This document shows, piece by piece, positions 6,993-14,274 of a DNA stretch of 20,537 nucleotides. The stretch is from assembly GCA_964464595.1 (NCBI GenBank), contig CAYXGW010000110.1, positions 1-20,537 of the forward strand, read 5' to 3'. This DNA is from JADFJB01 sp964464595 (GTDB lineage: Bacteria > Zhuqueibacterota > JdFR-76 > DREG01). Positions within the stretch are counted from its first letter, which is position 1; the number at the start of each line of letters is the position of its first letter. Both the position numbers and the translations under genes were made by a program. The notes below the pieces were generated by a model. It saw nothing but the letters and a program-made list of their open reading frames with translations. It did no database searches and was not told where the DNA came from.

Positions 6993-7886
6993 ATGGGCAT
7001 ATTAGATTTAATAGGGAATACTCCGATGATTCCTATCACTATTTTTTCCAAACGTTATCCAAATGCAAGAATATTTGGCAAAGCGGAGTTTATGAATCCC
7101 GGAGGTTCGTTGAAAGATCGACCAATAGCAAGAATGCTATCCCAGGCAGTAGCACGCGGTCAGCTGAAGGGTAACAAGATTATTCTTGATTCCAGTTCAG
7201 GTAATGCCGGGATTGCATATGCTATATTTGGTCAGGCTCTTGGATATAATGTTGAACTAGTCATTCCTGGAAATGCAACCATGGAAAGATTAGCACGCAT
7301 CAAAGCCCATGGCGCCAGTGTTGTTACTACAGATCCATTGGAAGGATATGATGAAGCGATCAGAGAAGTGAGACGTAGGTATGAAAAAACACCTGATAAA
7401 TATTATCTGGCAAATCAATATAGCAATGATGATAATTGGTTGGCCCATTACGAATCTACTGCTGAGGAAATCTTGAATCAAGTTCCGGATATAACTCACT
7501 TTGTAGGGGGTATCGGTACCGGTGGATCTATTACCGGTATTGGCAGGCGATTACAAGAATACAGTAGAAATCTCTCCATCCTAAGTGTAAAGCCGGAAAG
7601 ATTTCCAGGAATCGAAGGATTGAAACCCATTGGTGAACCGGAGGATATCGTTCCGGATGTTCTGGATCAAACAATTATTAGCCAATTTGTTCCAGTAACA
7701 TCAAATGAAGCTCAGAAATATTGCCATAACCTTGCCCTGGATGGTCTGTTTGTAGGTCAATCTTCTGGTGCCTATATGGCTGCTGTCGAAAAGGTGCTGA
7801 CAAAGGAACCAAAAGCCTGTATTGTAACGCTCCTTAACGATACTGGTGAGCGTTATTTTTCAACTGGACTATGGGAGGCTAATTGA
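6993..7886 (+). CDS. cysM: PLP-dependent cysteine synthase, CysM-like
   Basis: Fold-type II PLP enzyme that replaces the beta substituent of an activated serine (O-acetyl- or O-phosphoserine) with sulfur. It has 297 residues, the size of CysM/CysK proteins. IGNTPM (7-12) is the substrate loop start. NPGGSLKDR places the PLP lysine at Lys41. SSSGNAG (67-73) and the phosphate-binding GTGGS (175-179) are intact. The segment PGIEGLKPIGEPEDIVPDVLD (a basic residue at Lys211) resembles the region around the O-phosphoserine-binding Arg of M. tuberculosis CysM rather than the CysK motif, so O-phosphoserine is a plausible substrate. The next two genes overlap or abut and encode a JAMM protease and a carrier-E1 fusion, so the sulfur donor is probably a protein thiocarboxylate rather than free sulfide. 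The substrate is inferred. Confidence 0.9.
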   Translation: MGILDLIGNTPMIPITIFSKRYPNARIFGKAEFMNPGGSLKDRPIARMLSQAVARGQLKGNKIILDSSSGNAGIAYAIFGQALGYNVELVIPGNATMERLARIKAHGASVVTTDPLEGYDEAIREVRRRYEKTPDKYYLANQYSNDDNWLAHYESTAEEILNQVPDITHFVGGIGTGGSITGIGRRLQEYSRNLSILSVKPERFPGIEGLKPIGEPEDIVPDVLDQTIISQFVPVTSNEAQKYCHNLALDGLFVGQSSGAYMAAVEKVLTKEPKACIVTLLNDTGERYFSTGLWEAN

Positions 7887-8335
7887 TGTCAAGAAAGGTA
7901 TCAACACATAATGAGGTTATGGAAAAGGTGATCAATCATGCTATTTCGATCTATCCGGAGGAATGCTGTGGCTTCCTTTATGGAAACGAAATCGATGGAA
8001 TTGTTGAAGTGAGAATGGCAGAACCCATGCATAATGAGAGAACAGACAAGCGTAACCGCCGATTCCTCATTAATGCAGAGCAATATCTTGAGGGAGAAAA
8101 ATTTGCAGATAAGTCAGGTTTTCAGCTCGTAGGAGTCTATCACTCCCATCCCGATCACCAAGCTGTCCCATCACAATACGATTTGGAAATGGCTCTGCCA
8201 AATTTTCTTTATTTGATTGTTAGCGTCAATCAAGAGTTTACTACAGATACTGGATGGTGGGAACTTTCCCAAGATCGAACTCAATTCATTGAAGTAAAAT
8301 TCATCAATAAAAAAGTGAAGGAGTACAAAAGATGA
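7886..8335 (+). CDS. mec: JAMM (Mov34/MPN+) metalloprotease, Mec-like
   Basis: Zinc peptidase of the JAB1/MPN/Mov34 family, 149 residues from ATG 7886. That ATG overlaps the previous stop (TGATG) and has GGGAGG at 7873-7878; a TTG at 7883 is less likely. The JAMM motif is complete: Glu26 in PEECCGF, then His86-Ser-His88 in HSHP, Pro-Ser, and Asp99, eleven residues after His88. Bacterial stand-alone JAMM proteins such as Mec of M. tuberculosis cut after the Gly-Gly of a ubiquitin-like sulfur carrier to release newly made cysteine. Here its neighbours are exactly the partners of that pathway. It may also cut the downstream fusion protein after Gly91 to free the carrier. The last four bases overlap the next gene (ATGA). 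Confidence 0.92.
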   Translation: MSRKVSTHNEVMEKVINHAISIYPEECCGFLYGNEIDGIVEVRMAEPMHNERTDKRNRRFLINAEQYLEGEKFADKSGFQLVGVYHSHPDHQAVPSQYDLEMALPNFLYLIVSVNQEFTTDTGWWELSQDRTQFIEVKFINKKVKEYKR

Positions 8336-9753
8336 AAGTCACTGTGAGAATTCCGGCTCCTCTACGCCGATTTACGGACAATCATGCTGCCGTAATTGTT
8401 TCAGCAGATACTGTCAAAGAAGCGTTAAAAGAGGTTGATTCCAAATATCAGGATCTCGCCTCTCATCTTTACGGTGATGAGGGTAGGCTTAGGAATTTCG
8501 TCAATGTCTATGTAAGGGGAGTGGATATCCGATATATGGAGGGTATGGAGACACGGCTGGAAGAAAATGATGAAGTAATGATCATCCCTTCCATTGCTGG
8601 TGGAAAAGAGAACAATTCCGTATTTGAACGGGACGATTATATTCGTTATAGCCGCCATTTCTCTTTGCCCGAGATTGGATTGGAAGGCCAGCATAAATTA
8701 AAGGATGCTTCGGTGCTGATTATTGGAGTAGGTGGCCTGGGAAGTCCCGTTTCTATCTATCTTGCAGCGGCTGGTGTAGGACATTTAGGCCTGGTTGACT
8801 TTGATATTGTTGACCTGTCTAACCTACATCGGCAGATTCTTTTTTCCTCACAAGATGTGAACCAGCCAAAATTAAAAATTGCAAAAGAGCGACTGGAGAG
8901 TATAAGTCCAAAAACCAACGTGACCACATATGAAGAACCTCTCACTTCAAATAATGCTATGAAAATTTTTGAGAACTACGATATTGTCGTTGACGGTACG
9001 GATAATTTTCCAACTCGCTACCTGGTTAATGATGTATGTGTTTTCCAGGGAAAACCGAATATATATGGCTCTATTTTTCGTTTCGACGGTCAGATTTCTA
9101 TCTTTTATGCCAAGGAAGGTCCGTGTTATCGCTGCTTGTATTCCGAACCACCTCCACCAGGTTTAGTACCGTCATGTGCTGAAGGAGGTGTGCTTGGCGT
9201 TCTACCCGGCATCGTGGGCAGCTTGCAGGCAACAGAAGCCATCAAGTGGATTACTGGTGCAGGAAAATCTCTAGTTGGTCGATTGCTCCTATTTGATGCG
9301 CTCTCCATGGCTTTCAGGGAAGTTAAACTGCAGAAAGATCCTGACTGCCTGGTTTGTGGCGCACACCCCACAATTACAGAACCCATCGATTATGAAGGAT
9401 TTTGTGGGGTATCCTCCACACAAGAAACGATAGCCGTACCTGAGATTTATGTTCAGGAAGTAAAACAGAAACTTGACCGGAAAGAGGATTTTTTGATTTT
9501 GGACGTTCGTGAGCCCTGGGAGCGGGAGATAGCTCAAATAAATGGTGCCCTTTTTATTCCCATGAATTCAGTCCTTTCGCGATTGAAGGAGCTGGATCCT
9601 TCTAAAGAAATCGTTATTCACTGTCGCACTGGACAACGTTCTGCTAGTGTAACACAAAGCCTGATCAAAGAAGGCTACTCCAATGTAAAGAATATGGTGG
9701 GTGGTATTAATGCCTGGACAACAGAAGTTGACCCAAACTTAAACTTGTACTAG
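8332..9753 (+). CDS. Three-domain fusion: ubiquitin-like sulfur carrier, MoeB/ThiF E1, rhodanese
   Basis: A 473-residue protein with three parts. Residues 1-91 form a MoaD/ThiS/CysO-type beta-grasp ending in PSIAGG (Gly90-Gly91). Residues of about 100-345 are an adenylating E1 of the MoeB type, with nucleotide loop GVGGLG (132-137), NLHRQ (Arg167), Lys180, DGTDN (221-225), and zinc cysteines in CYRC (265, 268) and CLVC (339, 342). Residues of about 372-473 form a rhodanese with active loop HCRTGQRS (Cys431). The E1-rhodanese part has the layout of MoeZ, which activates CysO in actinobacteria. The carrier is normally a separate protein; here it is fused, so its Gly-Gly is internal and must be exposed by cleavage before adenylation. 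AAGGAG at 8318-8323 and a 4-base overlap with the JAMM gene indicate coupled translation. A molybdopterin or thiamin role is possible but less favoured by the neighbours. Confidence 0.93.
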   Translation: MKVTVRIPAPLRRFTDNHAAVIVSADTVKEALKEVDSKYQDLASHLYGDEGRLRNFVNVYVRGVDIRYMEGMETRLEENDEVMIIPSIAGGKENNSVFERDDYIRYSRHFSLPEIGLEGQHKLKDASVLIIGVGGLGSPVSIYLAAAGVGHLGLVDFDIVDLSNLHRQILFSSQDVNQPKLKIAKERLESISPKTNVTTYEEPLTSNNAMKIFENYDIVVDGTDNFPTRYLVNDVCVFQGKPNIYGSIFRFDGQISIFYAKEGPCYRCLYSEPPPPGLVPSCAEGGVLGVLPGIVGSLQATEAIKWITGAGKSLVGRLLLFDALSMAFREVKLQKDPDCLVCGAHPTITEPIDYEGFCGVSSTQETIAVPEIYVQEVKQKLDRKEDFLILDVREPWEREIAQINGALFIPMNSVLSRLKELDPSKEIVIHCRTGQRSASVTQSLIKEGYSNVKNMVGGINAWTTEVDPNLNLY

Positions 9754-9778
9754 AAAAAGACTCAAATTATAAGCATAA

Positions 9779-10369
9779 GTGTTCCAATACAAACTTGACA
9801 TTCTCAGCGATGGCCGTGTCCATAAGTTCAGTATCACTCACAAAGCAGAGCCGCTTTGTTATGCCGAAGCTTTGGATTTGTGGCAGCATGATGAATCGTT
9901 TCGATCGTTTTTTATTTCAATATTGACTGAAGTCCCCTTTTTAGCTTATTGCTGGGAAACTCCGCCCGCCACTTCAAACACGGTGAACCGGACATTCGAA
10001 TTCGTACTCCTTGACAGCCCTTCGCTAATACGGCCTCCTGATACGAAGACATTCGAAAGTTATTTCACCACCGACGAACCAGGTGCCGGAATCGTTGTCT
10101 TCGAGAATTTGGGTAAGGACGCCATTCTCGTGGTTCCGTCTCCGCGAACATCCGATTTCGTTTACGCCAATCTCGCGGCATTTACACGAAACGGCCCCGA
10201 TTTCCAGAATCACGCTTTGTGGCAAATCGTTGGCGAAACGATGCAAAAAAGTATATCGGATCAACCCATTTGGTTGAGCACTGCAGGTGGTGGCGTCTCA
10301 TGGATACATGTAAGGTTGGATAGCTATCCCAAATACTATGGATTTCACCCATACACGGAATTCAGATAA
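9779..10369 (+). CDS. Conserved protein of unknown function, probably DUF6940 family
   Basis: A 196-residue soluble protein with no signal peptide or membrane segment. I believe it belongs to the family listed as DUF6940; that name is from memory. Features that look conserved are FLAYCWETPP (about 54-63), FEFVLLDSP, a hydrophobic AILVVPSPRTSDFVYANLAAF stretch, and the C-terminal WLSTAGGGVSWIHVRLDSYPKYYGF. The first codon is GTG at 9779, 25 nt after the stop of the E1 fusion gene, with no strong Shine-Dalgarno sequence. It may be the last gene of the sulfur operon or separately transcribed. The many invariant-looking aromatic, Arg and His residues suggest an enzyme, but no reaction can be assigned. 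Confidence 0.75.
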   Translation: MFQYKLDILSDGRVHKFSITHKAEPLCYAEALDLWQHDESFRSFFISILTEVPFLAYCWETPPATSNTVNRTFEFVLLDSPSLIRPPDTKTFESYFTTDEPGAGIVVFENLGKDAILVVPSPRTSDFVYANLAAFTRNGPDFQNHALWQIVGETMQKSISDQPIWLSTAGGGVSWIHVRLDSYPKYYGFHPYTEFR

Positions 10370-10497
10370 CATTTACCCTTAAACTGCAATAGAAAACACT
10401 TTTAAAGATACTTATTTTGATATAAAAATCATCAACCCGTTGCATTTAGATATTGCATTTCTCAAATAATCCTCACATATTTTCCAGTCTTATAATT

Positions 10498-10522
10498 TTA
10501 TAAAAAATCATCTTTTTTATAA
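10498..10522 (+). promoter_or_regulatory. Perfect 10-bp A/T palindrome upstream of the efflux operon
   Basis: Arms TTATAAAAAA (10498-10507) and TTTTTTATAA (10513-10522) flank a 5-nt centre, TCATC. It lies in the 276-base AT-rich gap between the preceding gene (stop 10369) and the proposed tolC start near 10646. The run of six T could terminate the upstream transcript, though the stem has no G-C pairs. Alternatively it is an operator for a dimeric regulator of the efflux genes. Nothing else in the gap is recognisable. Confidence 0.4.
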
Positions 10523-10645
10523 GGGAGTACTGTAAATCGTTTTTTGAAATCCGAATCAATAATTTTGTCTCCATTTCAACATGGAAATCGTCTTTTTGAT
10601 AAATCGTATTAAATAACATCTAATTACAATATAAGGAATAATATC

Positions 10646-12226
10646 ATTAATCCATATCACCATCATTTAGTTTTTATTAGACAACTACTGATTGTTGTAC
10701 TCTTTTGCACAACTCAGCTGGCAAATGGACAAAACCAGCCTGCCAATCCTGATAGTGCACTTCAAACAATTCTCAAACAATTGGAAGGCTCTCCCCTACC
10801 CCTTAATGAGGCTACTCGCCACGCTTTGGATCATGCCACTTCGGTTCAAAAAGCGAACGCCGAATATCTTGCAGCACGTGGTACTGTTCGCAGAGAAAAG
10901 GGATTTTTCGACCCGGAATTGTTCTTTAACTTGAACTTCGAGGAACAGGAGCAGCCGACAGCTTCATTTTTTTCCGGGGCGCCAATCCTGTTCACCAAAC
11001 AAACGAGCACACAAACCGGATTGCGGTGGGATTTGCCAATCGGTACAGAATTAGAGGCTTCTCTCAATTTAATCCGTTTAAAGAGCAATTCTTCTTTTGC
11101 TTTTTTGAATCCACAATATACTACATTTGGTAATCTAAGCTTTCGGCAGCCATTGTTGGGAGGATTTCATATATCCGCCCGAAATCTGCTTTCCCAGGCA
11201 GAACAAGAGTTACAGGCTGCCGAGTCTCGCAGGGATCAAGAAATACTTTCAATAAATGCCGAAGTTGAGCGGTTTTATTGGAATCTCTATGCTGCCGAAC
11301 GCGATTATGCCGTACGGAAACTTACTCTTGACCAGGGCGAAATTTTTCTCCGGGAAACTAAATTGCAAGCAGATGCCGGATTAATCGGACCAAACCAGGT
11401 TGCAAGTGCCAGAACATTTCTTGCGGAACAAAAACTACTTTTACTGGAACGTGAAGAACAGTTGGATCAACTTTCCGATCAACTCGCATCTTTGATTGGA
11501 GTAAGACCGGAAAACGAAATGACACGCTTCATCACTGTAGATGATCCGCCGAGTGAATTTCCATTAGTACAGGTGGATATATTGCTGCAACACGCATTGC
11601 AAAATAATTCGGATCTGAAAGCAACACAGAAAGATGTGGAAGTGAGCCGAACTCGTGCAAAGGCGGCTGGTTGGGAAGCATTGCCAAAAGTGGATCTGGT
11701 GGGTTCGTTGGGTGGAAATGGCCTGGCTGGAACTCCACAGGATGTTATCTTTGGGAATGACACATTAAGAGCGACCCGTGGCGGAGGACTTGGTGATGCC
11801 TTAAGCCAGGTTAGAAAACGTGATTTTAAAACCTGGAGTATAGGCGTTGAGGTTAGCATACCAATCGGTTTTCGTAGAGGATTGGGTGAAAAAGACAGGT
11901 TACACGCAGAGGTGATTTTAGCTGAACAACGACATATTGAACAAGCACGTGCCTTGGAAGAGCAAGTAAGAACCAGCCATAGGGAATTGTTCCACGGCCG
12001 ACGCCGTCTAGAGGCAGCTATAGAAGGTGTTGAAGCTGCGCAGGAGCAGGTACGTATCGGGTTAATTGAGTTTCGTAACGGTCGGACTACCGCATTTGAG
12101 CTGGTACGGCTGGGGGCTGATTTTGCTCTTGCCCAACAACGTTATTCAGAGGCTTTGGTTCGAACTGCGAAAGCAGCCGCCACCTTGAAAGAATTAACAG
12201 CAGGTAAATACCCTGGCTCTTTATGA
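10646..12226 (+). CDS. TolC-like outer-membrane efflux channel
   Basis: Outer-membrane factor of a tripartite efflux pump; trimers form a beta-barrel plus a periplasmic alpha-helical tunnel. The body shows the duplicated OEP pattern: PLPLNEATRHALDHATSVQ near the start, long coiled-coil helices (SQAEQELQAAESRRDQEI and later EEQVRTSHRELFHGRRRL), and a C-terminal VRLGADFALAQQRYSEALV. The conventional start in this frame is TTG 10781 (481 residues), but that leaves no signal peptide. The frame is open further upstream and encodes HHLVFIRQLLIVVLFCTTQL followed by ANGQ, a good signal peptide with a polar tail. AAGGAA at 10633-10638 is correctly spaced for ATT 10646 (or ATC 10643), and no ATG, GTG or TTG is available before 10781. 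I therefore propose a rare start or a base change at an original ATG. Adaptor and pump genes follow. Confidence 0.88.
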   Translation: MNPYHHHLVFIRQLLIVVLFCTTQLANGQNQPANPDSALQTILKQLEGSPLPLNEATRHALDHATSVQKANAEYLAARGTVRREKGFFDPELFFNLNFEEQEQPTASFFSGAPILFTKQTSTQTGLRWDLPIGTELEASLNLIRLKSNSSFAFLNPQYTTFGNLSFRQPLLGGFHISARNLLSQAEQELQAAESRRDQEILSINAEVERFYWNLYAAERDYAVRKLTLDQGEIFLRETKLQADAGLIGPNQVASARTFLAEQKLLLLEREEQLDQLSDQLASLIGVRPENEMTRFITVDDPPSEFPLVQVDILLQHALQNNSDLKATQKDVEVSRTRAKAAGWEALPKVDLVGSLGGNGLAGTPQDVIFGNDTLRATRGGGLGDALSQVRKRDFKTWSIGVEVSIPIGFRRGLGEKDRLHAEVILAEQRHIEQARALEEQVRTSHRELFHGRRRLEAAIEGVEAAQEQVRIGLIEFRNGRTTAFELVRLGADFALAQQRYSEALVRTAKAAATLKELTAGKYPGSL

Positions 12227-12240
12227 GAATAATTTCTTTT

Positions 12241-12374
12241 GAACACATGACACGGATAGGTGCTAGATTTTGAAGGCAGATAACACGGATACTTACGGAT
12301 AAACAAAAATTTATTAAAAACACAAAATAAAAATGAATCTGTGTTAATCCGTCTAATCTGCGTCATCCGTGTTC
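12241..12374 (+). repeat. Palindromic repeat, copy A (GAAC...ACACGGAT type)
   Basis: Starts with GAACACATGACACGGAT and ends with GTCATCCGTGTTC; the interior A/T stretch separates the two arms, so an RNA copy would fold into a long hairpin. The right-hand 40 bases (12335-12374) differ at only two positions from those of copy B. It sits 14 nt after the tolC stop. Similar dispersed repeats occur near GxxExxY genes in several phyla, which is recalled knowledge rather than a search result. Confidence 0.8.
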
Positions 12375-12460
12375 TTTCATACAAAACAACTAACAACTTC
12401 TAAAGTGTCGAACGTAGATGACACTGATGATGCAGATGATTACAGAATTAAAAGAGCAAA

Positions 12461-12841
12461 ATGTTACATAGAGAAATCACTGAAAAAATTATTTATGCTT
12501 TTTATAAGGTCAATAATGAACTTGGATATGGTTTCTTAGAAAAAGTCTATGAAAATGCAATGGCAATTGAGTTAAGGGAAATAGGCTTGAAGGTCATACA
12601 ACAAAAACACATCGTAGTTCGTTATAATGATCAAGTAGTAGGCAAATATGAAGCTGATTTAATAGTGAATGATATTGTTATAGTAGAGACTAAAGCTAAA
12701 GAGAACCTACGTGAGGAGCATGAAGCTCAACTTATTAATTATTTGAAAGCTACAGACATTGAAGTTGGTTTATTATTGAATTTTGGGAAAAAAGCAGAGT
12801 TTAAAAGAAAAATATTTACAAAAAACAAAAATGAGAGTTGA
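12461..12841 (+). CDS. GxxExxY protein, PD-(D/E)XK nuclease fold
   Basis: A 126-residue protein of the GxxExxY family (Pfam PDDEXK_3). The naming motif is GFLEKVY at 24-30 (Gly24, Glu27, Tyr30). The nuclease core looks intact: Glu64-Ala-Asp66, then Glu76-Thr-Lys78, matching D...ExK, followed by QLINYLKAT and a basic tail. Genes of this family are often multi-copy and sit among short palindromic repeats; their function is not established to my knowledge, but a nuclease role in repeat movement or rearrangement is plausible. It lies between tolC and the adaptor gene of an efflux operon on the same strand and is unrelated to export, so it looks like an insertion. Lower GC and AT-rich codons contrast with the pump genes. 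Confidence 0.93.
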   Translation: MLHREITEKIIYAFYKVNNELGYGFLEKVYENAMAIELREIGLKVIQQKHIVVRYNDQVVGKYEADLIVNDIVIVETKAKENLREEHEAQLINYLKATDIEVGLLLNFGKKAEFKRKIFTKNKNES

Positions 12842-12905
12842 ATGCAATTAACACTGATTATTGAACGCGGATGACACCGATGAAACGGATTTCTAATTTG
12901 GGTTT

Positions 12906-13017
12906 GAACGCAGATAACACGGATGACACGGATACTCACAGATAAAACAAAATCTATTAAAAACACAAAATAAAAGTGAATCTGTGTTAATCTGTCTAAT
13001 CCGCGTCATCCGTGTTC
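12906..13017 (+). repeat. Palindromic repeat, copy B
   Basis: Begins GAACGCAGATAACACGGATG and ends CGCGTCATCCGTGTTC. The central A-rich part (12948-12977) and right arm are nearly identical to copy A; copy B carries about nine more bases in the left arm. It ends 43 nt before the adaptor gene's ATG. A preceding partial arm lies at 12863-12890. Confidence 0.8.
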
Positions 13018-13060
13018 ACATACGGACTTTCCATACATAAAAGAAAGGCAAAAGTTTATA

Positions 13061-14140
13061 ATGAAAATAGTCTCATTAAAAATATTTAATTCAATAATTA
13101 CCATCCTTATTCTTTTACTAATTTCCAGCTGCTCAAAACAAAATGCAGGCGGTGGTTTTTCCATGCCGCCAACGGCGGTGGAAATTGCCGAGGTGTCAGT
13201 TCAAAACGTTGCTGATAAATTTGAAGCAGTTGGTACAATTAAAGCCAGTGAATCGATTACCGTTGTCGCCGAAATAGATGCTGCGGTAATGGGTCTGCCG
13301 TTCGTCGAAGGTGGCGAAATCAAGCGTGGAGAATTAATTGCACAATTAGACGATTCTCAGCTATCTGCAGAAGTTGCACGCGCAGAAGCATTGCGAGCTC
13401 AAAGACAGGCTTCATATGACCGCGTATTTGCTATTGTTGAGCTAAAAGCAGGCGCTCCCCAGGACCTGGACGATGCGGCTGCATCTTTGAAAGTGGCCGA
13501 AGCGAATCTCGCTCTGGCAAAAGCACGCTTTGCAAAAACCAAGGTCATAGCTCCATTCGACGGTATCATCGGGGCACGCCGTGTAAGTATTGGCGCCTTT
13601 TTGCGATCTGGTCAGCCAATCACCGATCTGGCCAATATTGATGCAATCCGGGTAAATTTTTCCGCTCCCGAACGCTACCTTTCTCTTCTGAAAAAAGGCG
13701 CCGGTGTTACGGTTTCAACAACTGCGTATCCGGGTTACGAATTAAAAGGAACAATTATCGTGATCGAACCAATATTGGATTCTGCGACCAGAAGCGCCAG
13801 GATTATTGCCCGGGTGGAGAATCCTGGCCGGAAATTCCGGGCTGGAATGTCAGCCAACGTCTCAGTAATTCTAAGCGAACGATCCCAAGCCTTGACGATT
13901 CCAAATGAATCAGTATTTGCCAGTGGCAATGAATCTTTTGTCTTTGTAGTTCAGCCAGATAGCGTAGTTGCACGTGTGTCCATTAAACTCGGAACAAGAT
14001 CGGCCGATGTGGTGGAAGTGGTACAAGGTTTGGAGCCGGGGATGAAAGTAGTAAGAGCCGGCCATCAGAAGCTTTTTGAAGGTGCAAAGGTGATGCCCGT
14101 TTCAAGTCAAGGTGCAACTCGTTCGAATGAAAGGAAGTAA
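13061..14140 (+). CDS. RND efflux periplasmic adaptor (membrane fusion protein), lipoprotein
   Basis: Links the inner-membrane pump to the TolC-like channel. It has 359 residues. A signal segment ends in ISSC with Cys24, so it is probably anchored in the inner membrane by lipid, like AcrA/MexA. The biotinyl-lipoyl-like halves are at about 60-100 (VVAEIDAAVMGLPFVEGGEI) and 165-190 (TKVIAPFDGIIGARRVS). A fairly short alpha-helical hairpin (about 105-165) lies between, followed by beta-barrel and membrane-proximal domains (GLEPGMKVVRAGHQKL). AAAGG precedes the ATG. It is separated from tolC by the GxxExxY element and from the pump by repeat copy C. Family assignment is secure; the exported substrate is unknown. 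Confidence 0.94.
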   Translation: MKIVSLKIFNSIITILILLLISSCSKQNAGGGFSMPPTAVEIAEVSVQNVADKFEAVGTIKASESITVVAEIDAAVMGLPFVEGGEIKRGELIAQLDDSQLSAEVARAEALRAQRQASYDRVFAIVELKAGAPQDLDDAAASLKVAEANLALAKARFAKTKVIAPFDGIIGARRVSIGAFLRSGQPITDLANIDAIRVNFSAPERYLSLLKKGAGVTVSTTAYPGYELKGTIIVIEPILDSATRSARIIARVENPGRKFRAGMSANVSVILSERSQALTIPNESVFASGNESFVFVVQPDSVVARVSIKLGTRSADVVEVVQGLEPGMKVVRAGHQKLFEGAKVMPVSSQGATRSNERK

Positions 14141-14157
14141 GAAACTTTGGTTGAATT

Positions 14158-14274
14158 GAACGCGGATGACACGGATAATCACAAATAAAACATAAAATTA
14201 TTAAAAAACTTAAAACTAAAGAAACAAATTTAAAAAATCCGTGTTAATCCGTCTTATCAGTGTCATCCGTGTTC
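14158..14274 (+). repeat. Palindromic repeat, copy C
   Basis: Left arm GAACGCGGATGACACGGAT (14158-14176) and right end GTGTCATCCGTGTTC (14260-14274) are near-perfect reverse complements; the interior is A-rich. It fills most of the 168-nt gap between the adaptor and pump genes. More diverged inside than copies A and B. It contains no ORF. Confidence 0.8.

Larger units (their letters stand above)
12410..13017 (+). mobile_element. Putative GxxExxY-carrying repeat element inserted in an efflux operon
   Basis: A left arm of the same repeat type begins GAACGTAGATGACACTGATG (12410). It is followed by the GxxExxY gene (12461-12841), then degenerate arms (GAACGCGGATGACACCGATG at 12863), and the complete copy B ending at 13017. 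The gene is bracketed by copies of a repeat that also occurs without it (copies A and C), as expected for an autonomous unit with MITE-like derivatives. No target-site duplication is clear and no classical transposase is present, so mobility is inferred. The exact ends are uncertain. Confidence 0.5.

Noticed and set aside
8969..9537. Open frames on both strands inside the carrier-E1-rhodanese gene
   Set aside because: Overlap a complete, motif-verified coding sequence in another frame.
8332..9753. Reading the fusion as a molybdopterin-synthase or thiamin activation protein
   Set aside because: No moaE, moaC, thiG or thiH gene nearby, whereas CysM-like and JAMM partners are immediately adjacent and coupled.
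12087..12396. Minus-strand open frames across repeat copy A
   Set aside because: They arise from the low-stop content of the palindromic repeat and show no protein-like composition.
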